Below, piece after piece: positions 50,260 through 59,058 of a stretch of DNA of 64,000 nt. Source of the stretch: Alphaproteobacteria bacterium (GTDB lineage Bacteria > Pseudomonadota > Alphaproteobacteria > Sphingomonadales > Sphingomonadaceae); assembly GCA_019239415.1 (NCBI GenBank), contig JAFAZW010000062.1:62001-126000 (forward strand), read 5' to 3'. The first letter of the stretch is position 1, and every line of letters begins with the position of its first letter. The notes below the pieces were generated by a model that was not told where the DNA came from, did no database searches, and saw only the letters and a list, made by a program, of their open reading frames with translations. The position numbers and the translations under genes were made by a program.

Positions 50260-50577
50260 ATGCGTAACGCGTCCCAGTCCCGCTTCCTCGTCGCCGTCCT
50301 CGCCGCCGGCAGCGTCCTCGTGCCGGCCGCCGGCGCGCATCCGCCGCGACCGCGCGAGCAGGACGAGGCGTTCCGCGGCCGCGAGCAGGGGCGGTTCATG
50401 CCCCTGCGCGCCATCGAGGATCGGATCGTGCCGCGGATGCGCGGCTTCGACTATCTCGGCCCCGAACTCGAACACGGGGCTGCGCGCTATCGCCTGAAGT
50501 TCATGCGTGGCCAGCAGGTGGTCTGGGTGGACGTCGACGCACGCACCGGCGAGATCCTCGCCCGCTCCGGCTTTTGA
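50260..50577 (+). CDS. PepSY-like periplasmic protein
   Basis: A 105-residue exported protein from ATG 50260 with signal peptide SRFLVAVLAAGSVLVPAAGA. The mature part ends with a PepSY-type strand pattern: RIVPRMRGFDYLGPELEHGAARYRLKFMR, then QQVVWVDVDARTGEILARSGF (each in part). It lies 113 bp before a PhoPQ-like two-component system; small PepSY proteins in this position often modulate the sensor kinase. That role is inferred. Confidence 0.8.
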   Translation: MRNASQSRFLVAVLAAGSVLVPAAGAHPPRPREQDEAFRGREQGRFMPLRAIEDRIVPRMRGFDYLGPELEHGAARYRLKFMRGQQVVWVDVDARTGEILARSGF

Positions 50578-50689
50578 CAGCGGCGCCGCCGCGCGCCACA
50601 GCGTCGTTCCGCAACGCCTGCGCAATGAAACCATTGGCGCGGGCGTGCGCTTGGGGCGTAAATGCACCCGCCACGGACAGGGGATCGAA

Positions 50690-51355
50690 ATGCGTGTTCT
50701 GATCGTCGAGGACGAGCCGAACCTGGGCCGCCAGCTGCGCGCGACGCTGGAGGGCGCCGGCTATGCCGTCGACCTCGCGACCGACGGCGAGGACGGCCAT
50801 TATCTCGGCTCGACCGAAAGCTATGACGCGATCGTCCTCGATCTCGGCCTGCCCGAGATCGACGGCCTCACCGTGCTCGACCGGTGGCGCAAGGAGGGCA
50901 GGACCATGCCCGTCCTCGTTCTCACCGCGCGCGACAGCTGGTCCGACAAGGTCGCCGGGCTCGATGCGGGGGCCGACGACTATCTCGCCAAGCCGTTCCA
51001 GACCGAGGAGTTGATCGCCCGCCTGCGGGCGCTCATCCGCCGCGCCTCGGGCAATGCATCGTCGGAGCTCACCGCCGGCGACGTGCGCCTCGATACGCGC
51101 TCGGGCAAGGTGACGCTGGACGGCGAGCCGGTGAAGCTCACCGCGCAGGAATATAAATTGCTCTCCTACCTCATGCACCACAAGGGCAAGGTGGTGAGCC
51201 GCACCGAGTTGATCGAGCATATCTACGACCAGGATTTCGATCGCGATTCCAATACGATCGAGGTGTTCGTGACGCGCATCCGCAAGAAGCTCGGACCCGA
51301 CGTGATCACCACCATCCGCGGCCTTGGCTATAGCCTCGAAGAGCCGCGCTCATAG
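50690..51355 (+). CDS. OmpR-family response regulator, PhoP-like
   Basis: A 221-residue regulator from ATG 50690. The receiver has the acidic pocket VEDEPNLG, phospho-acceptor Asp51 in IVLDLGLP, Thr in VLTARDSW and Lys in LAKPF. The OmpR winged helix is at the C-terminus (LTAQEYKLLSYLMHHKGKVVSRTELIEHIYD, in part, and NTIEVFVTRIRKKLG). It is followed 55 bp later by a PhoQ-like kinase. It probably controls envelope or cation-stress genes. Confidence 0.95.
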   Translation: MRVLIVEDEPNLGRQLRATLEGAGYAVDLATDGEDGHYLGSTESYDAIVLDLGLPEIDGLTVLDRWRKEGRTMPVLVLTARDSWSDKVAGLDAGADDYLAKPFQTEELIARLRALIRRASGNASSELTAGDVRLDTRSGKVTLDGEPVKLTAQEYKLLSYLMHHKGKVVSRTELIEHIYDQDFDRDSNTIEVFVTRIRKKLGPDVITTIRGLGYSLEEPRS

Positions 51356-51410
51356 AAGTGGCCGGAGGCGGTTCAGCGGAGACTAAGGCGAACCGGCCTT
51401 GGATCGACCG

Positions 51411-52814
51411 ATGAAGCCGCCCCGCTCCTTGCCCCACGCGCGCCGCGGCGGGGGTTCACTCGCGCGGCGGCTGATCTTCGTCTCGGTGGCGTGGATCCTG
51501 ATCCTCCTCGCGGCCGGAGGCTTCGCGCTCGACCGGGTGTTGACCTCGGCGCTGACGCGCAATTTCGACGCGCAGATCAGCTATGTGCTCACCGCCCTCA
51601 TCGGCTCTGCGGAGATCGGCCCGGAAGGCGAGGTCTTCCTCAACCGCCCGCCCGCGGACCAGCGCTTCCTCGAGCCCAATTCGGGAGCCTATTTCCAGAT
51701 CAGCGCGATCGGCCAGAGGGCGGGGCCGGGGCGGCAGGACCTCGACCTTCCGTCGCGATCGCTGTGGGACCGCCGGCTCAAGGTCACCGCCGGCCATAAC
51801 GACTACCATATCCACTCCTACGACAGCACCGAGTTCGTCACCGGTGCCGACAAGGAGAAGCTGCGCGTCATGGAGCGGGACGTGCGCTTGCCGGGATCGC
51901 CGTTGCGCTGGCGCTTTCAGGTGGCGCAGACCCGCGAGGAGCTCGACGCGCAGATCCGGGTGGTACGCGCGACGATGATCCGCAGCTTCGCGATCCTCGG
52001 CCTCGGCCTCGTCATCCTGGCGGTGCTGCAGGCCTTTTACGGCCTTTGGCCGCTGCGCCGCGTCCGTCGCGCGATCGCGGCCATCCGCTCGGGTGCCAAG
52101 TCGCGTATCGAGGACCGGTTTCCGCGCGAGATCGCGCCGTTGACGGAGGAGCTCAACGATCTCCTCGCCCATAACGAGACCCAGGCCGAGGAGGCGCGGC
52201 GCCACGCGGGCAACCTCGCCCACGCGCTGAAGACGCCGCTCACCGTGATCACCAACGCCGCCACCGCGCAGGCGCCGGACCTTGCCGACACCGTCTGCCG
52301 GGAGGCGACGACGATGCGGCGCCAGGTCGACCACCATCTCGCCCGCGCCCGCGCCATCGGCCGCCGCTCCTCGGCCCAGGCACGCTCGGAGGTCTGGCCC
52401 TCGCTCGAATCGGTCGAGCGGGCGGTGTCGCGGCTCTACAATAACGTCACCGTCGACCTGGCCGGCGACAAGGGGGCCTTCGTCCGGGTCGAGCGGCAGG
52501 ATCTCGACGAGATGCTCGGCAACCTCATCGAGAATGCCGCGAAATATGGCGGCGGCCGCGTCTTCGTCACGGTCAGGACGATGGCCGAATGCGTCGAGGT
52601 CGAGGTCGAGGACGACGGTCGCGGCATCCCCGAGAGCGAGCGGGCCACGATCTTCGACCGCGGCGCACGCCTCGATACCGGCAAGCCGGGCACCGGCCTC
52701 GGCCTCGCCATCGTCCGCGACGTTGCCCACATTTACGGCGGCTCGGTGCACCTCGAGGAAAGCGAGGATCTGGGCGGCCTCCTCGTCCGCCTGAAGCTGC
52801 CCTTGGGGGGGTAG
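51411..52814 (+). CDS. Sensor histidine kinase, PhoQ-like
   Basis: A 467-residue kinase from ATG 51411. Membrane helices lie at ~19-42 and ~192-212, with a periplasmic sensor domain between them (LNRPPADQRFLEPNSGAYFQI). A HAMP-like linker is followed by the dimerisation helix with His271 in NLAHALKTPLTVI, a PhoQ-type H-box rather than HExRTP. The ATP domain has N box (LGNLIENAAKYGG), G1 VEDDGRGIP and G2 GTGLGLAIV. It phosphorylates the upstream regulator. The PepSY protein upstream may be a partner. Confidence 0.94.
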   Translation: MKPPRSLPHARRGGGSLARRLIFVSVAWILILLAAGGFALDRVLTSALTRNFDAQISYVLTALIGSAEIGPEGEVFLNRPPADQRFLEPNSGAYFQISAIGQRAGPGRQDLDLPSRSLWDRRLKVTAGHNDYHIHSYDSTEFVTGADKEKLRVMERDVRLPGSPLRWRFQVAQTREELDAQIRVVRATMIRSFAILGLGLVILAVLQAFYGLWPLRRVRRAIAAIRSGAKSRIEDRFPREIAPLTEELNDLLAHNETQAEEARRHAGNLAHALKTPLTVITNAATAQAPDLADTVCREATTMRRQVDHHLARARAIGRRSSAQARSEVWPSLESVERAVSRLYNNVTVDLAGDKGAFVRVERQDLDEMLGNLIENAAKYGGGRVFVTVRTMAECVEVEVEDDGRGIPESERATIFDRGARLDTGKPGTGLGLAIVRDVAHIYGGSVHLEESEDLGGLLVRLKLPLGG

Positions 52815-52908
52815 GTTTTCGGGACTGGCTACTGGCGGGAAAGACAGAACCCCAACCCCCCAACCCCTCTCTTGCCTTTCCCCCGCCTCCGTCGCAGGAG
52901 GCGCGGCC

Positions 52909-53922
52909 ATGAGCGCCACTCTCCACGCCATCGGGCCTGCCCGCGCGCCTTCGCTCGAGCCGATGATCCAGCTCGTCGCGGGCGACCTCAACCACGTCAA
53001 TGCGGCGATCCTCGAGCGGATGCAGAGCCCGGTCGCTTTGATCCCGGAGCTCGCCGGTCATCTCATCGCCGGCGGCGGCAAGCGGATGCGGCCGATGCTC
53101 ACGCTCGCGTCCGCTCGGCTGCTCGATTATCCGGGATCGCGGCATCACAAGCTCGCGGCGGCGGTCGAGTTCATCCACACCGCCACCTTGCTGCACGACG
53201 ACGTCGTCGACGGCTCCGGCCTGCGCCGCGGCCGCCGCACCGCCAACGTCATCTGGGGCAACCCGGCCAGCGTGCTCGTCGGCGACTTCCTCTTCTCGCG
53301 CGCTTTCGAGCTGATGGTGGAGGACGGCTCCCTCAGGGTCCTGCGCATCCTCTCGCGTGCCTCCGCGGTGATTGCCGAGGGAGAAGTCGACCAACTCACC
53401 GCCCAGCGCCGGGTCGAAACCGGCGAGGACCATTATCTCGCCATCATCGGCGCCAAGACCGCGGCCTTGTTCGCCGCCGCCTGCCGCATCGCGGCCGTCG
53501 TCGCCGAGCGCGACGAGCGGGTCGAGGAGGCGCTCGACGGCTACGGTCGCAACCTCGGCATCGCCTTCCAGCTCGTCGACGACGCGATCGACTATGCGAG
53601 CGACGAGGCGACGATGGGCAAGGACGCCGGCGACGATTTCCGCGACGGCAAGGTGACCTTGCCGGTAATTCTCGCCTACGCCCGCGGGTCGCAGGATGAC
53701 CGGCAGTTCTGGCGCGCCGCGATCGAGGAAGGGGTGAACGACGACCCGGCGCTGGCCCGCGCCACCCGCCTGATCCGCGACAGCGGCGCCCTCGACGACA
53801 CGCTCGCCCGCGCCCGCACGTACGGCCAGCGCGCGATCGACGCGCTGGGTCCGTTCCCGGCGGGCAAGGCGAAGGCCGCGCTCATCGAAGCCGTCGAGTT
53901 CGCCATCGCGCGGGCCTATTGA
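52909..53922 (+). CDS. ispB: Polyprenyl (octaprenyl-type) diphosphate synthase
   Basis: A 337-residue trans-prenyl synthase. First Asp-rich motif LLHDDVVDGS (Asp97, 98, 101) with LRRGRRTANVIWG, and second motif QLVDDAIDYASD. GGGKRMRPMLTLAS is the usual substrate loop. The length fits IspB-type synthases, which make the side chain of ubiquinone. Ends at 53922, overlapping the convergent Tai4-like gene by 7 bp. Confidence 0.95.
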   Translation: MSATLHAIGPARAPSLEPMIQLVAGDLNHVNAAILERMQSPVALIPELAGHLIAGGGKRMRPMLTLASARLLDYPGSRHHKLAAAVEFIHTATLLHDDVVDGSGLRRGRRTANVIWGNPASVLVGDFLFSRAFELMVEDGSLRVLRILSRASAVIAEGEVDQLTAQRRVETGEDHYLAIIGAKTAALFAAACRIAAVVAERDERVEEALDGYGRNLGIAFQLVDDAIDYASDEATMGKDAGDDFRDGKVTLPVILAYARGSQDDRQFWRAAIEEGVNDDPALARATRLIRDSGALDDTLARARTYGQRAIDALGPFPAGKAKAALIEAVEFAIARAY

Positions 53923-54293
53923 GCGGCGCCGTGGCGGGCGGCGCGGACGGCGCGGTCGAGCGTCGAACCGTGATACAGGTCCAGGCACTGGAGCAGCGAA
54001 TAGGAGCCCGGCACCGAGCCGCCATAAGGCTTGGCGAGCTGGGCGCGGACCAGTCTGTCGATCGCGTCATACGTTTCGATACCGTAATCGCCTCGCTCCA
54101 GCAGCGCTCCGGCCGTCCGGGTCGCGTCCGCGCCCGCCGCCTCGCCTTCGAAAGCGATGGCGACGCACCGGCTCAGCGCCCAATCCTTGAGCCGCTGCTG
54201 CTGCTCGGACCGGTGGGAGGGTGGCGGAGCCGCGCGCGCTTCGGCGTGGCCGGCCAGCAGCAGCGGCAGCAGCGCGAGCGCCGAGCGGATCAT
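53916..54293 (-). CDS. Tai4-like immunity protein to amidase effector
   Basis: A 125-residue protein from ATG 54293, which overlaps the Tae4 stop (ATGA). It has a signal peptide (MIRSALALLPLLLAGHAEARA), so it acts in the periplasm, where Tae4 cuts peptidoglycan. The mature part fits the Tai4 family: RLKDWALSRCVAIAFEGE, TAGALLERGDYGIETYDAI, KPYGGS and LLQCLDLYHGSTLD, with a likely disulfide between Cys43 and Cys103. It protects the cell from its own or sister-cell Tae4. Base composition is high-GC as in the host, unlike the effector. Confidence 0.87.
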   Translation of the reverse strand: MIRSALALLPLLLAGHAEARAAPPPSHRSEQQQRLKDWALSRCVAIAFEGEAAGADATRTAGALLERGDYGIETYDAIDRLVRAQLAKPYGGSVPGSYSLLQCLDLYHGSTLDRAVRAARHGAAQ

Positions 54294-54778
54294 TTGAGCA
54301 ACCAGAGCGACGCCGTCTCGGGCGTGAACGCGCCGTTGTCGGGGTCCTGCGCGAGGTGGCAGCTGTCCTGACACATGGCGCCGTTCCAGAGCGTGACGTG
54401 GCCGGCTGCATCTGACCAGCCATGGCCTTTCACGATGAGCAGGCCTTTGGAACCGCTAAAATCTGCAGGTTTGGGAGAAGCGACGGTCTTATCAGGCTTT
54501 CCAAACGTGTTGGTGACAAAAGACATCATGTCCTTCACCCGGTATATGTACCATTTTTTATCGGCGCCACTCACCGAGTCGTAGCCGGCCTTCGGAATAA
54601 GTACACCTGAATAGTTCAGAACATAGCTTATCCTGATCGGGCAAGCGTTCACGAAGATTTTTTCATCAATATTATACTGTACTTTGCCACCTATTTTTTT
54701 ACCCACCTTCGCAACGCTTACGTTCACATCCCGGAACTTGCTCCAAGCGATATCGAACGATGGTCGATTCACTGACAC
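54290..54778 (-). CDS. Tae4-family peptidoglycan amidase effector
   Basis: A 162-residue protein from GTG 54778 with GGGGGAGG 5 bp upstream; ATG 54817 is less likely. It matches Tae4 (type VI amidase effector 4): RPSFDIAWSKFRD, the catalytic Cys46 in NACPIRISYVLNYSGV, YIYRVKDMMSFV and FGKPD, catalytic His127 in AAGHVTLWNG, and a Cys136-Cys140 pair (CQDSC) where Tae4 has a disulfide. It cleaves the D-Glu/mDAP bond of peptidoglycan. No secretion signal or type VI genes are near. The gene is clearly lower in GC than its surroundings, suggesting recent transfer. Confidence 0.92.
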   Translation of the reverse strand: MSVNRPSFDIAWSKFRDVNVSVAKVGKKIGGKVQYNIDEKIFVNACPIRISYVLNYSGVLIPKAGYDSVSGADKKWYIYRVKDMMSFVTNTFGKPDKTVASPKPADFSGSKGLLIVKGHGWSDAAGHVTLWNGAMCQDSCHLAQDPDNGAFTPETASLWLLK

Positions 54779-54970
54779 GGCTGCCTCCCCCGGTAAATCG
54801 AATGGGTTTGATAACATACGAAGGTCAAGCAGGCCACTCTGTCCCTGCTGTTGAGAAGTATCCGTTTTTTCAGAACGTATCTCTGACTGTCCGCACGACC
54901 GCACCCTTCCGATCCGCCGCCGACCCGCACTTGGTTGCCCCCGCGGCCGCCGTCGAGGTACGGCGCGCAG

Positions 54971-57508
54971 GTGAGCGAACTTCCAATCCACGCCGTCCTC
55001 CCCGAGCTTCTCGCCGGCCTGCGCGATCGCTCCTCGGCCGTGCTCGTCGCGCCGCCGGGCGCCGGCAAGACGACCGCCGTCGCGCCTGCTCTCCTCGCCG
55101 AACCGTGGTGCGGCGGGGAAATCCTCCTCCTCTCGCCTCGCCGCCTCGCCGCCCGCGCCGCGGCGGAGCGCATGGCCGAGCTCGCCGGGGAGCGGGTGGG
55201 AGAGACGATCGGCTACGCGACGCGCCTCGATACGAAGCGCTCCGCCCGAACCCGCGTCCTGGTTCTCACCGAAGGCATCTTCCGCAGCCGAATCCAGGCC
55301 GATCCGGAGTTGGCCGGCGTCTCCGCCGTGCTGTTCGACGAGGTGCACGAGCGCAGCCTCGACAGCGATTTCGGCCTCGCCCTCGCCCTCGACGCGCAGG
55401 CGGCGCTGCGGCCGGATCTCCGGCTCGTCGCCATGTCGGCGACGCTCGACGGGGAGCGTTTCGCCACGCTCATGGACGACGCGCCGGTAATCGCCAGCGA
55501 AGGCCGCGCCTATCCGATCGCGCTGCGCTATCTCGGCCGTGCGGCGGAAAAGCGGATCGAAGAGGAGGTCGCCGCGGCGATCCGGCGCGCCCTCAGCGAG
55601 ACCGAAGGGGGTCTGCTCGCCTTCCTGCCCGGCGTCGCCGAGATCGAGCGCACCGCCGAGCGCCTCGCGCCGCTTCCGCCCGGGGTCGCGCTCCACCGCC
55701 TCCATGGCAGCCTGGAGCCGCGCGAGCAGCGGGCGGCGATCGCTCCGCCGCCGGCGGGCGTGCGCAAGCTGGTGCTCGCCACCTCGATCGCGGAGACCAG
55801 CCTCACCCTCGACGGCGTCCGCGTCGTCGTCGACAGCGGGCTCGCCCGCCGCCCGCGCTACGACCGCGCGGCCGGGATCACGCGCCTGGTCACCGAACGG
55901 GCCAGCCAGGCCGCCGTCGCCCAGCGCGCCGGCCGCGCCGGTCGGCAGGCGCCGGGCGTGGTCTACCGGCTGTGGGAGGAGGCGGCGAACGCGGCGCTGC
56001 CGCGCTTCGACCCGCCCGAAATCCTCGAAGCCGATCTGTCCGCCCTCGTCCTCGACTGCGCGCTGTGGGGCGTCCCCGACCCGCGCCAGCTGCGCTGGCT
56101 CGATCCGCCGTCGGCCGCGGCGGTGGCGGAAGCGAAGCGGCGGCTCGTCGCGCTCGGCGCCGTCGAGGCGGACGGGCGGCCGACGCCGCATGGCCGCGCC
56201 GTCGCCGCTTTGCCCCTCCCCCCGCGCCTCGCCCACATGCTGATCGAAGCCGAGGCGCGCGGCTGGGGCGGCACCGCGGCAGAGGTGGCGGTGCTGCTGT
56301 CCGAGCGGGGGCTGGGCGGCAACGACGCGGACCTGGAGATTCGGCTGAGGCGCTGGCGCGGCGACAAAGGGCAGCGCGCCGACGCGGCGCGGGGGTTGGC
56401 ACGGCGGTGGCGCAAGATGATCCCCCTGCCCGCAAGGGAAGGGCCAAGGGTGGGTTCCGGCGGCGCCGGCCGAAACTCGGGCTCATCGGAGGCGCTGCGC
56501 GCACCCACCGCCGGACCCTCCCTTGCAGGGAGGGACAGCGAGATCGGCCTGTGCGTCGTCCTCGCTTACCCGGATCGCGTGTCCCGGCGCCGTGCCGCAT
56601 CGGGCGAGGACTGGGTCTCGGTCGGCGGCCGCGGCTTCCGCCTCGATCCAGCCTCGCCGCTCGCCCGCGCCCAATGGCTCGCGGTGGCGGAAGTCTCGGG
56701 CACCGCCGCCGGCGCCCGCATCCTGTCCGCCGCGGCGATCGAGGAGGCCGAGGTCCTCGCCCTGTTCGCCGACCGGATCGAGACCGGCGCCAGTCTCGCT
56801 TTCGACCCGGCCACCGGCACCGTGCGAGCGCGTTCCGGCCGCCGGCTCGGCGCGATCACCCTATCCGAAGGCCGCGACGCCCGGGCGTCTCCAGAGCAGG
56901 TCGCCGCCGCGCTGGTCGAGGGCGTCCGCACCCATGGGCTCGACCTGCTCCCGTGGAGCGAGGGCGCCCGGTCGCTGCGGCGCCGCGCCGCCTTCGCGCG
57001 GCGATTCGACCCGGCACTTCCCGACCTGTCCGACGAAGCCCTGCTCGCCACCCTCGATGCTTGGCTGCCGTTGCTCGTCGCGGGCAAGGCTTCGCTGCGG
57101 GCCATTGACCCGGCGGCGCTCTCCGGAACGCTCGACGCGCTGCTCGGCTGGGAGGGGCGGAAGGCCGTCGATCGCCTCGCCCCCCAAGCCTTCGAAACGC
57201 CCGCGGGCAGCAGCCACGTCATCGACTATGAAGCCGAAGCGGGCCCGACGGCGACCGCCCGCGTCCAGGCGCTGTTCGGTCTCGACGAACAGCCCGCGGT
57301 CGCCGGCGGCGCCGTCCCGCTCGTGCTAAGCCTCACCTCGCCGGCGGGGCGGCCGATCCAGACCACCCGCGATCTTCCGGGCTTCTGGCGAGGGAGCTGG
57401 ACGGCGGTCGCGAAGGAGATGCGGGGCCGCTATCCCAAACATCCCTGGCCGGACGATCCGGCGCGGGCGGACGCGACGCTGCGGACGAAGAAAGCCCAGA
57501 AGCGTTGA
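54971..57508 (+). CDS. hrpB: ATP-dependent RNA helicase HrpB
   Basis: A DEAH-box helicase of 845 residues from GTG 54971. Motifs: Walker A APPGAGKTT, DEVH in VLFDEVHERSLDSDF, SAT in AMSATLDGERF, LAFLPGVAEIE, ATSIAETSLTLDGVRVVVDSG and QRAGRAGRQAPGVVYRLW. The HrpB-specific C-terminal half ends with LPGFWRGSWTAVAKEMRGRYPKHPWPDDP (in part). Residues ~484-521 are encoded by a palindromic repeat inserted in frame. Length is slightly above the family norm for that reason. Function in RNA metabolism is not well defined. Confidence 0.95.
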   Translation: MSELPIHAVLPELLAGLRDRSSAVLVAPPGAGKTTAVAPALLAEPWCGGEILLLSPRRLAARAAAERMAELAGERVGETIGYATRLDTKRSARTRVLVLTEGIFRSRIQADPELAGVSAVLFDEVHERSLDSDFGLALALDAQAALRPDLRLVAMSATLDGERFATLMDDAPVIASEGRAYPIALRYLGRAAEKRIEEEVAAAIRRALSETEGGLLAFLPGVAEIERTAERLAPLPPGVALHRLHGSLEPREQRAAIAPPPAGVRKLVLATSIAETSLTLDGVRVVVDSGLARRPRYDRAAGITRLVTERASQAAVAQRAGRAGRQAPGVVYRLWEEAANAALPRFDPPEILEADLSALVLDCALWGVPDPRQLRWLDPPSAAAVAEAKRRLVALGAVEADGRPTPHGRAVAALPLPPRLAHMLIEAEARGWGGTAAEVAVLLSERGLGGNDADLEIRLRRWRGDKGQRADAARGLARRWRKMIPLPAREGPRVGSGGAGRNSGSSEALRAPTAGPSLAGRDSEIGLCVVLAYPDRVSRRRAASGEDWVSVGGRGFRLDPASPLARAQWLAVAEVSGTAAGARILSAAAIEEAEVLALFADRIETGASLAFDPATGTVRARSGRRLGAITLSEGRDARASPEQVAAALVEGVRTHGLDLLPWSEGARSLRRRAAFARRFDPALPDLSDEALLATLDAWLPLLVAGKASLRAIDPAALSGTLDALLGWEGRKAVDRLAPQAFETPAGSSHVIDYEAEAGPTATARVQALFGLDEQPAVAGGAVPLVLSLTSPAGRPIQTTRDLPGFWRGSWTAVAKEMRGRYPKHPWPDDPARADATLRTKKAQKR
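56421..56536. repeat. In-frame palindromic element inside hrpB
   Basis: About 116 bp with arms of ~34 bp in inverted orientation (left 56421-56455, right 56502-56536). The arms share GCAAGGGA...GGTGGGT after inversion. The right arm also folds as CCCTCCCTTGCAGGGAGGG. It adds about 38 residues (LPAREGPRVGSGG ... AGPSLAGRDS) between two conserved parts of the helicase without breaking the frame. Similar short palindromes are common between genes in sphingomonads; finding one inside a gene is unusual. Confidence 0.65.
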
Positions 57509-57557
57509 TTTGCGCGGCGCGCTCGGGCAATCGGCGCGGCGAACGAAGGAGCAGGCC

Positions 57558-57842
57558 ATGGCGGCGGCGCGGATATTCCAGCGGTCGAAGAATGCGATGC
57601 AGTCGGGCCAGGCGCGCGCCGGCGAGTGGATCCTGCAATATGAGAGCCACCGTCCGCACAGCCCCGACCCGTTGATGGGCTGGTCCGGCGGCGGCGACAC
57701 GCAGAGTCAGGTGACGATCGGCTTCCCCACGCTGGACGCCGCCAGGGCGTATGCCGAGCGCCACGGCCTTGCCGCGCACGTCGTGCCGCCGCCACCCGCG
57801 CGCAAGCTGCGGCTCCAGAGCTACGCCGACAATTTCAAGTAA
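57558..57842 (+). CDS. NDUFS4-type accessory subunit of complex I
   Basis: A 94-residue protein of the ETC complex I subunit (NDUFS4) family, found in alphaproteobacteria as in mitochondria: ARIFQRSKNAMQSGQARAGEWILQYE (in part), DPLMGWSGGGDTQSQVTIGFPTLDAA and AYAERHGLAAHVV, then KLRLQSYADNFK. ATG 57558 has AAGGAGCAGGCC upstream. It stabilises the NADH-binding arm of respiratory complex I. Confidence 0.94.
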   Translation: MAAARIFQRSKNAMQSGQARAGEWILQYESHRPHSPDPLMGWSGGGDTQSQVTIGFPTLDAARAYAERHGLAAHVVPPPPARKLRLQSYADNFK

Positions 57843-57853
57843 GCGCCGGCCGG

Positions 57854-58384
57854 TCAGCCCAGCAGGCGGCCCGCCAGCAGCAGCAACAGCTTGACATCGG
57901 CGCAGGCACCCTCGGCGCGCTTCGCCTCGAGGAAGACGTCGACCTGATCGAGCGCGATGCGGTGGACCTCGATCTGTTCGTGCGCGTCGACGCCGCCGCC
58001 TTCGCCGACCTTCGTCAGCTCCTCCGCGCGCAGCAGGGTAAAGGCTTCCGACGACATGCCGGGTGAGGCGTGGAAGCGGCCGAGGTCGACCATGCGCCCG
58101 GCCCGGTAGCCGGTTTCCTCCTCGAGCTCGCGGATCGCGGCGGCGGCGATCTCCTCCCCCGCGGTCTCGTCGCCGACGAGGCCGGCCGGGAGCTCGACGC
58201 ACTTCGCCCCGACCGGCACCCGATATTGCTCGACGAGGATGACGTGGCCGTCGTCGATGGCCAGGATCACCGCCGCGGTCACGCCGCGGGTGCGCGAGAC
58301 ATATTCCCACGTCCCCTGCTTCGCGACCTTGAGGTACTTGCCTTCCCAGACGATCTGCTTGGGCCCGTCGCTGCCCGCGGTCAA
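57854..58384 (-). CDS. NUDIX hydrolase, ADP-ribose pyrophosphatase-like
   Basis: A 176-residue NudF-like protein from TTG 58384, which overlaps the stop of the upstream TPM gene (TTGA). It has KQIVWEGKYLKVAKQGTWEYV at the start, the full Nudix box (G-DETAGE ... AAIRELEEETGYRAG, fitting GX5EX7REUXEEXGU), ILVEQYRVPVGAKCVELPAG before it and FHASPGMSSEAFTLL after it, the usual ADP-ribose pyrophosphatase region. It hydrolyses nucleotide-sugar diphosphates. It is the last gene of the LemA/TPM operon. Confidence 0.9.
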   Translation of the reverse strand: MTAGSDGPKQIVWEGKYLKVAKQGTWEYVSRTRGVTAAVILAIDDGHVILVEQYRVPVGAKCVELPAGLVGDETAGEEIAAAAIRELEEETGYRAGRMVDLGRFHASPGMSSEAFTLLRAEELTKVGEGGGVDAHEQIEVHRIALDQVDVFLEAKRAEGACADVKLLLLLAGRLLG

Positions 58385-59058
58385 AGCTCGATCACTCCGT
58401 CGGGTATCTCGTTGGGGTTGTCGCCCGGCACGGCCGGCACGTGGGCGGCAAGGACCGCGCCGATCCCGGCGACGGCCTGTGCCATGCCCTCGCCGGGCCG
58501 CCCCGCCTTCACCTCGGCGACGAGGGCAGCCATCGCCTCGCCCCACGCGGACGATTCGACATTGGCGTGCACGGTCTCGTCGACCACGATCTCGGCCTGC
58601 CGCTCCGCCAGCGACACGTAGAGGAGGACGGCCGTCTTGCGCTTGGTGCGGCCGAGGCAGGTGGCGCGGAACAGCTCGCTTGCCCGCCGGCGCACGCGAC
58701 GGACCTTCGTCGAGCGGGGGGTCAGCGCCATCCGCCACGGCAAGTAGGCGAGCGCGTAGCGCACGACGAGGAACAGGAAGATCATCTTGGCGAAGATCAG
58801 CAGCATCAGCAGGTGCAGCCCCGCCGACGCGTTCCAGCCGAACACGAGGGTCATCCACCAGTCGATCCAGGCGACCGGCGTCACCGCGGTGCCGGCGGGC
58901 ACCAGCAGCATCGCCAGCACGGCGTAATGCAGCCCGACGTCGTGATAGGCGTCCGACTGCGGCGCGACGATGGTGACGATCTCCGCATCCGTGTGCCGCT
59001 CCGCCGCGGCCACCGCCTCGGCGATGCGCTGCCGATCCTGATCCGAAAAGCTCACCAT
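58381..59058 (-). CDS. TPM-domain membrane protein (YgcG/LemA-linked)
   Basis: A 225-residue protein from ATG 59058. The N-terminal TPM half begins SFSDQDRQRIAEAVAAAERHTDAEIVTIVA. Two to three membrane helices follow (YAVLAMLLVPAGTAV, WMTLVFGWNA, LLMLLIFAKMIFLFLVV), then KTAVLLYVSLAERQAEIVVD, and a C-terminal amphipathic part. The TPM fold is close to that of YgcG. It overlaps the neighbouring TPM gene and the NUDIX gene. With LemA it forms a conserved envelope-linked operon of unknown role. Confidence 0.88.
   Translation of the reverse strand: MVSFSDQDRQRIAEAVAAAERHTDAEIVTIVAPQSDAYHDVGLHYAVLAMLLVPAGTAVTPVAWIDWWMTLVFGWNASAGLHLLMLLIFAKMIFLFLVVRYALAYLPWRMALTPRSTKVRRVRRRASELFRATCLGRTKRKTAVLLYVSLAERQAEIVVDETVHANVESSAWGEAMAALVAEVKAGRPGEGMAQAVAGIGAVLAAHVPAVPGDNPNEIPDGVIEL

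Noticed and set aside
54290-54778. Tae4 as cargo of the eCIS in this window
   Set aside because: Nothing links them: they are 30 kb apart, on separate transcripts, and Tae4 is a known type VI effector family. Kept only as a question.
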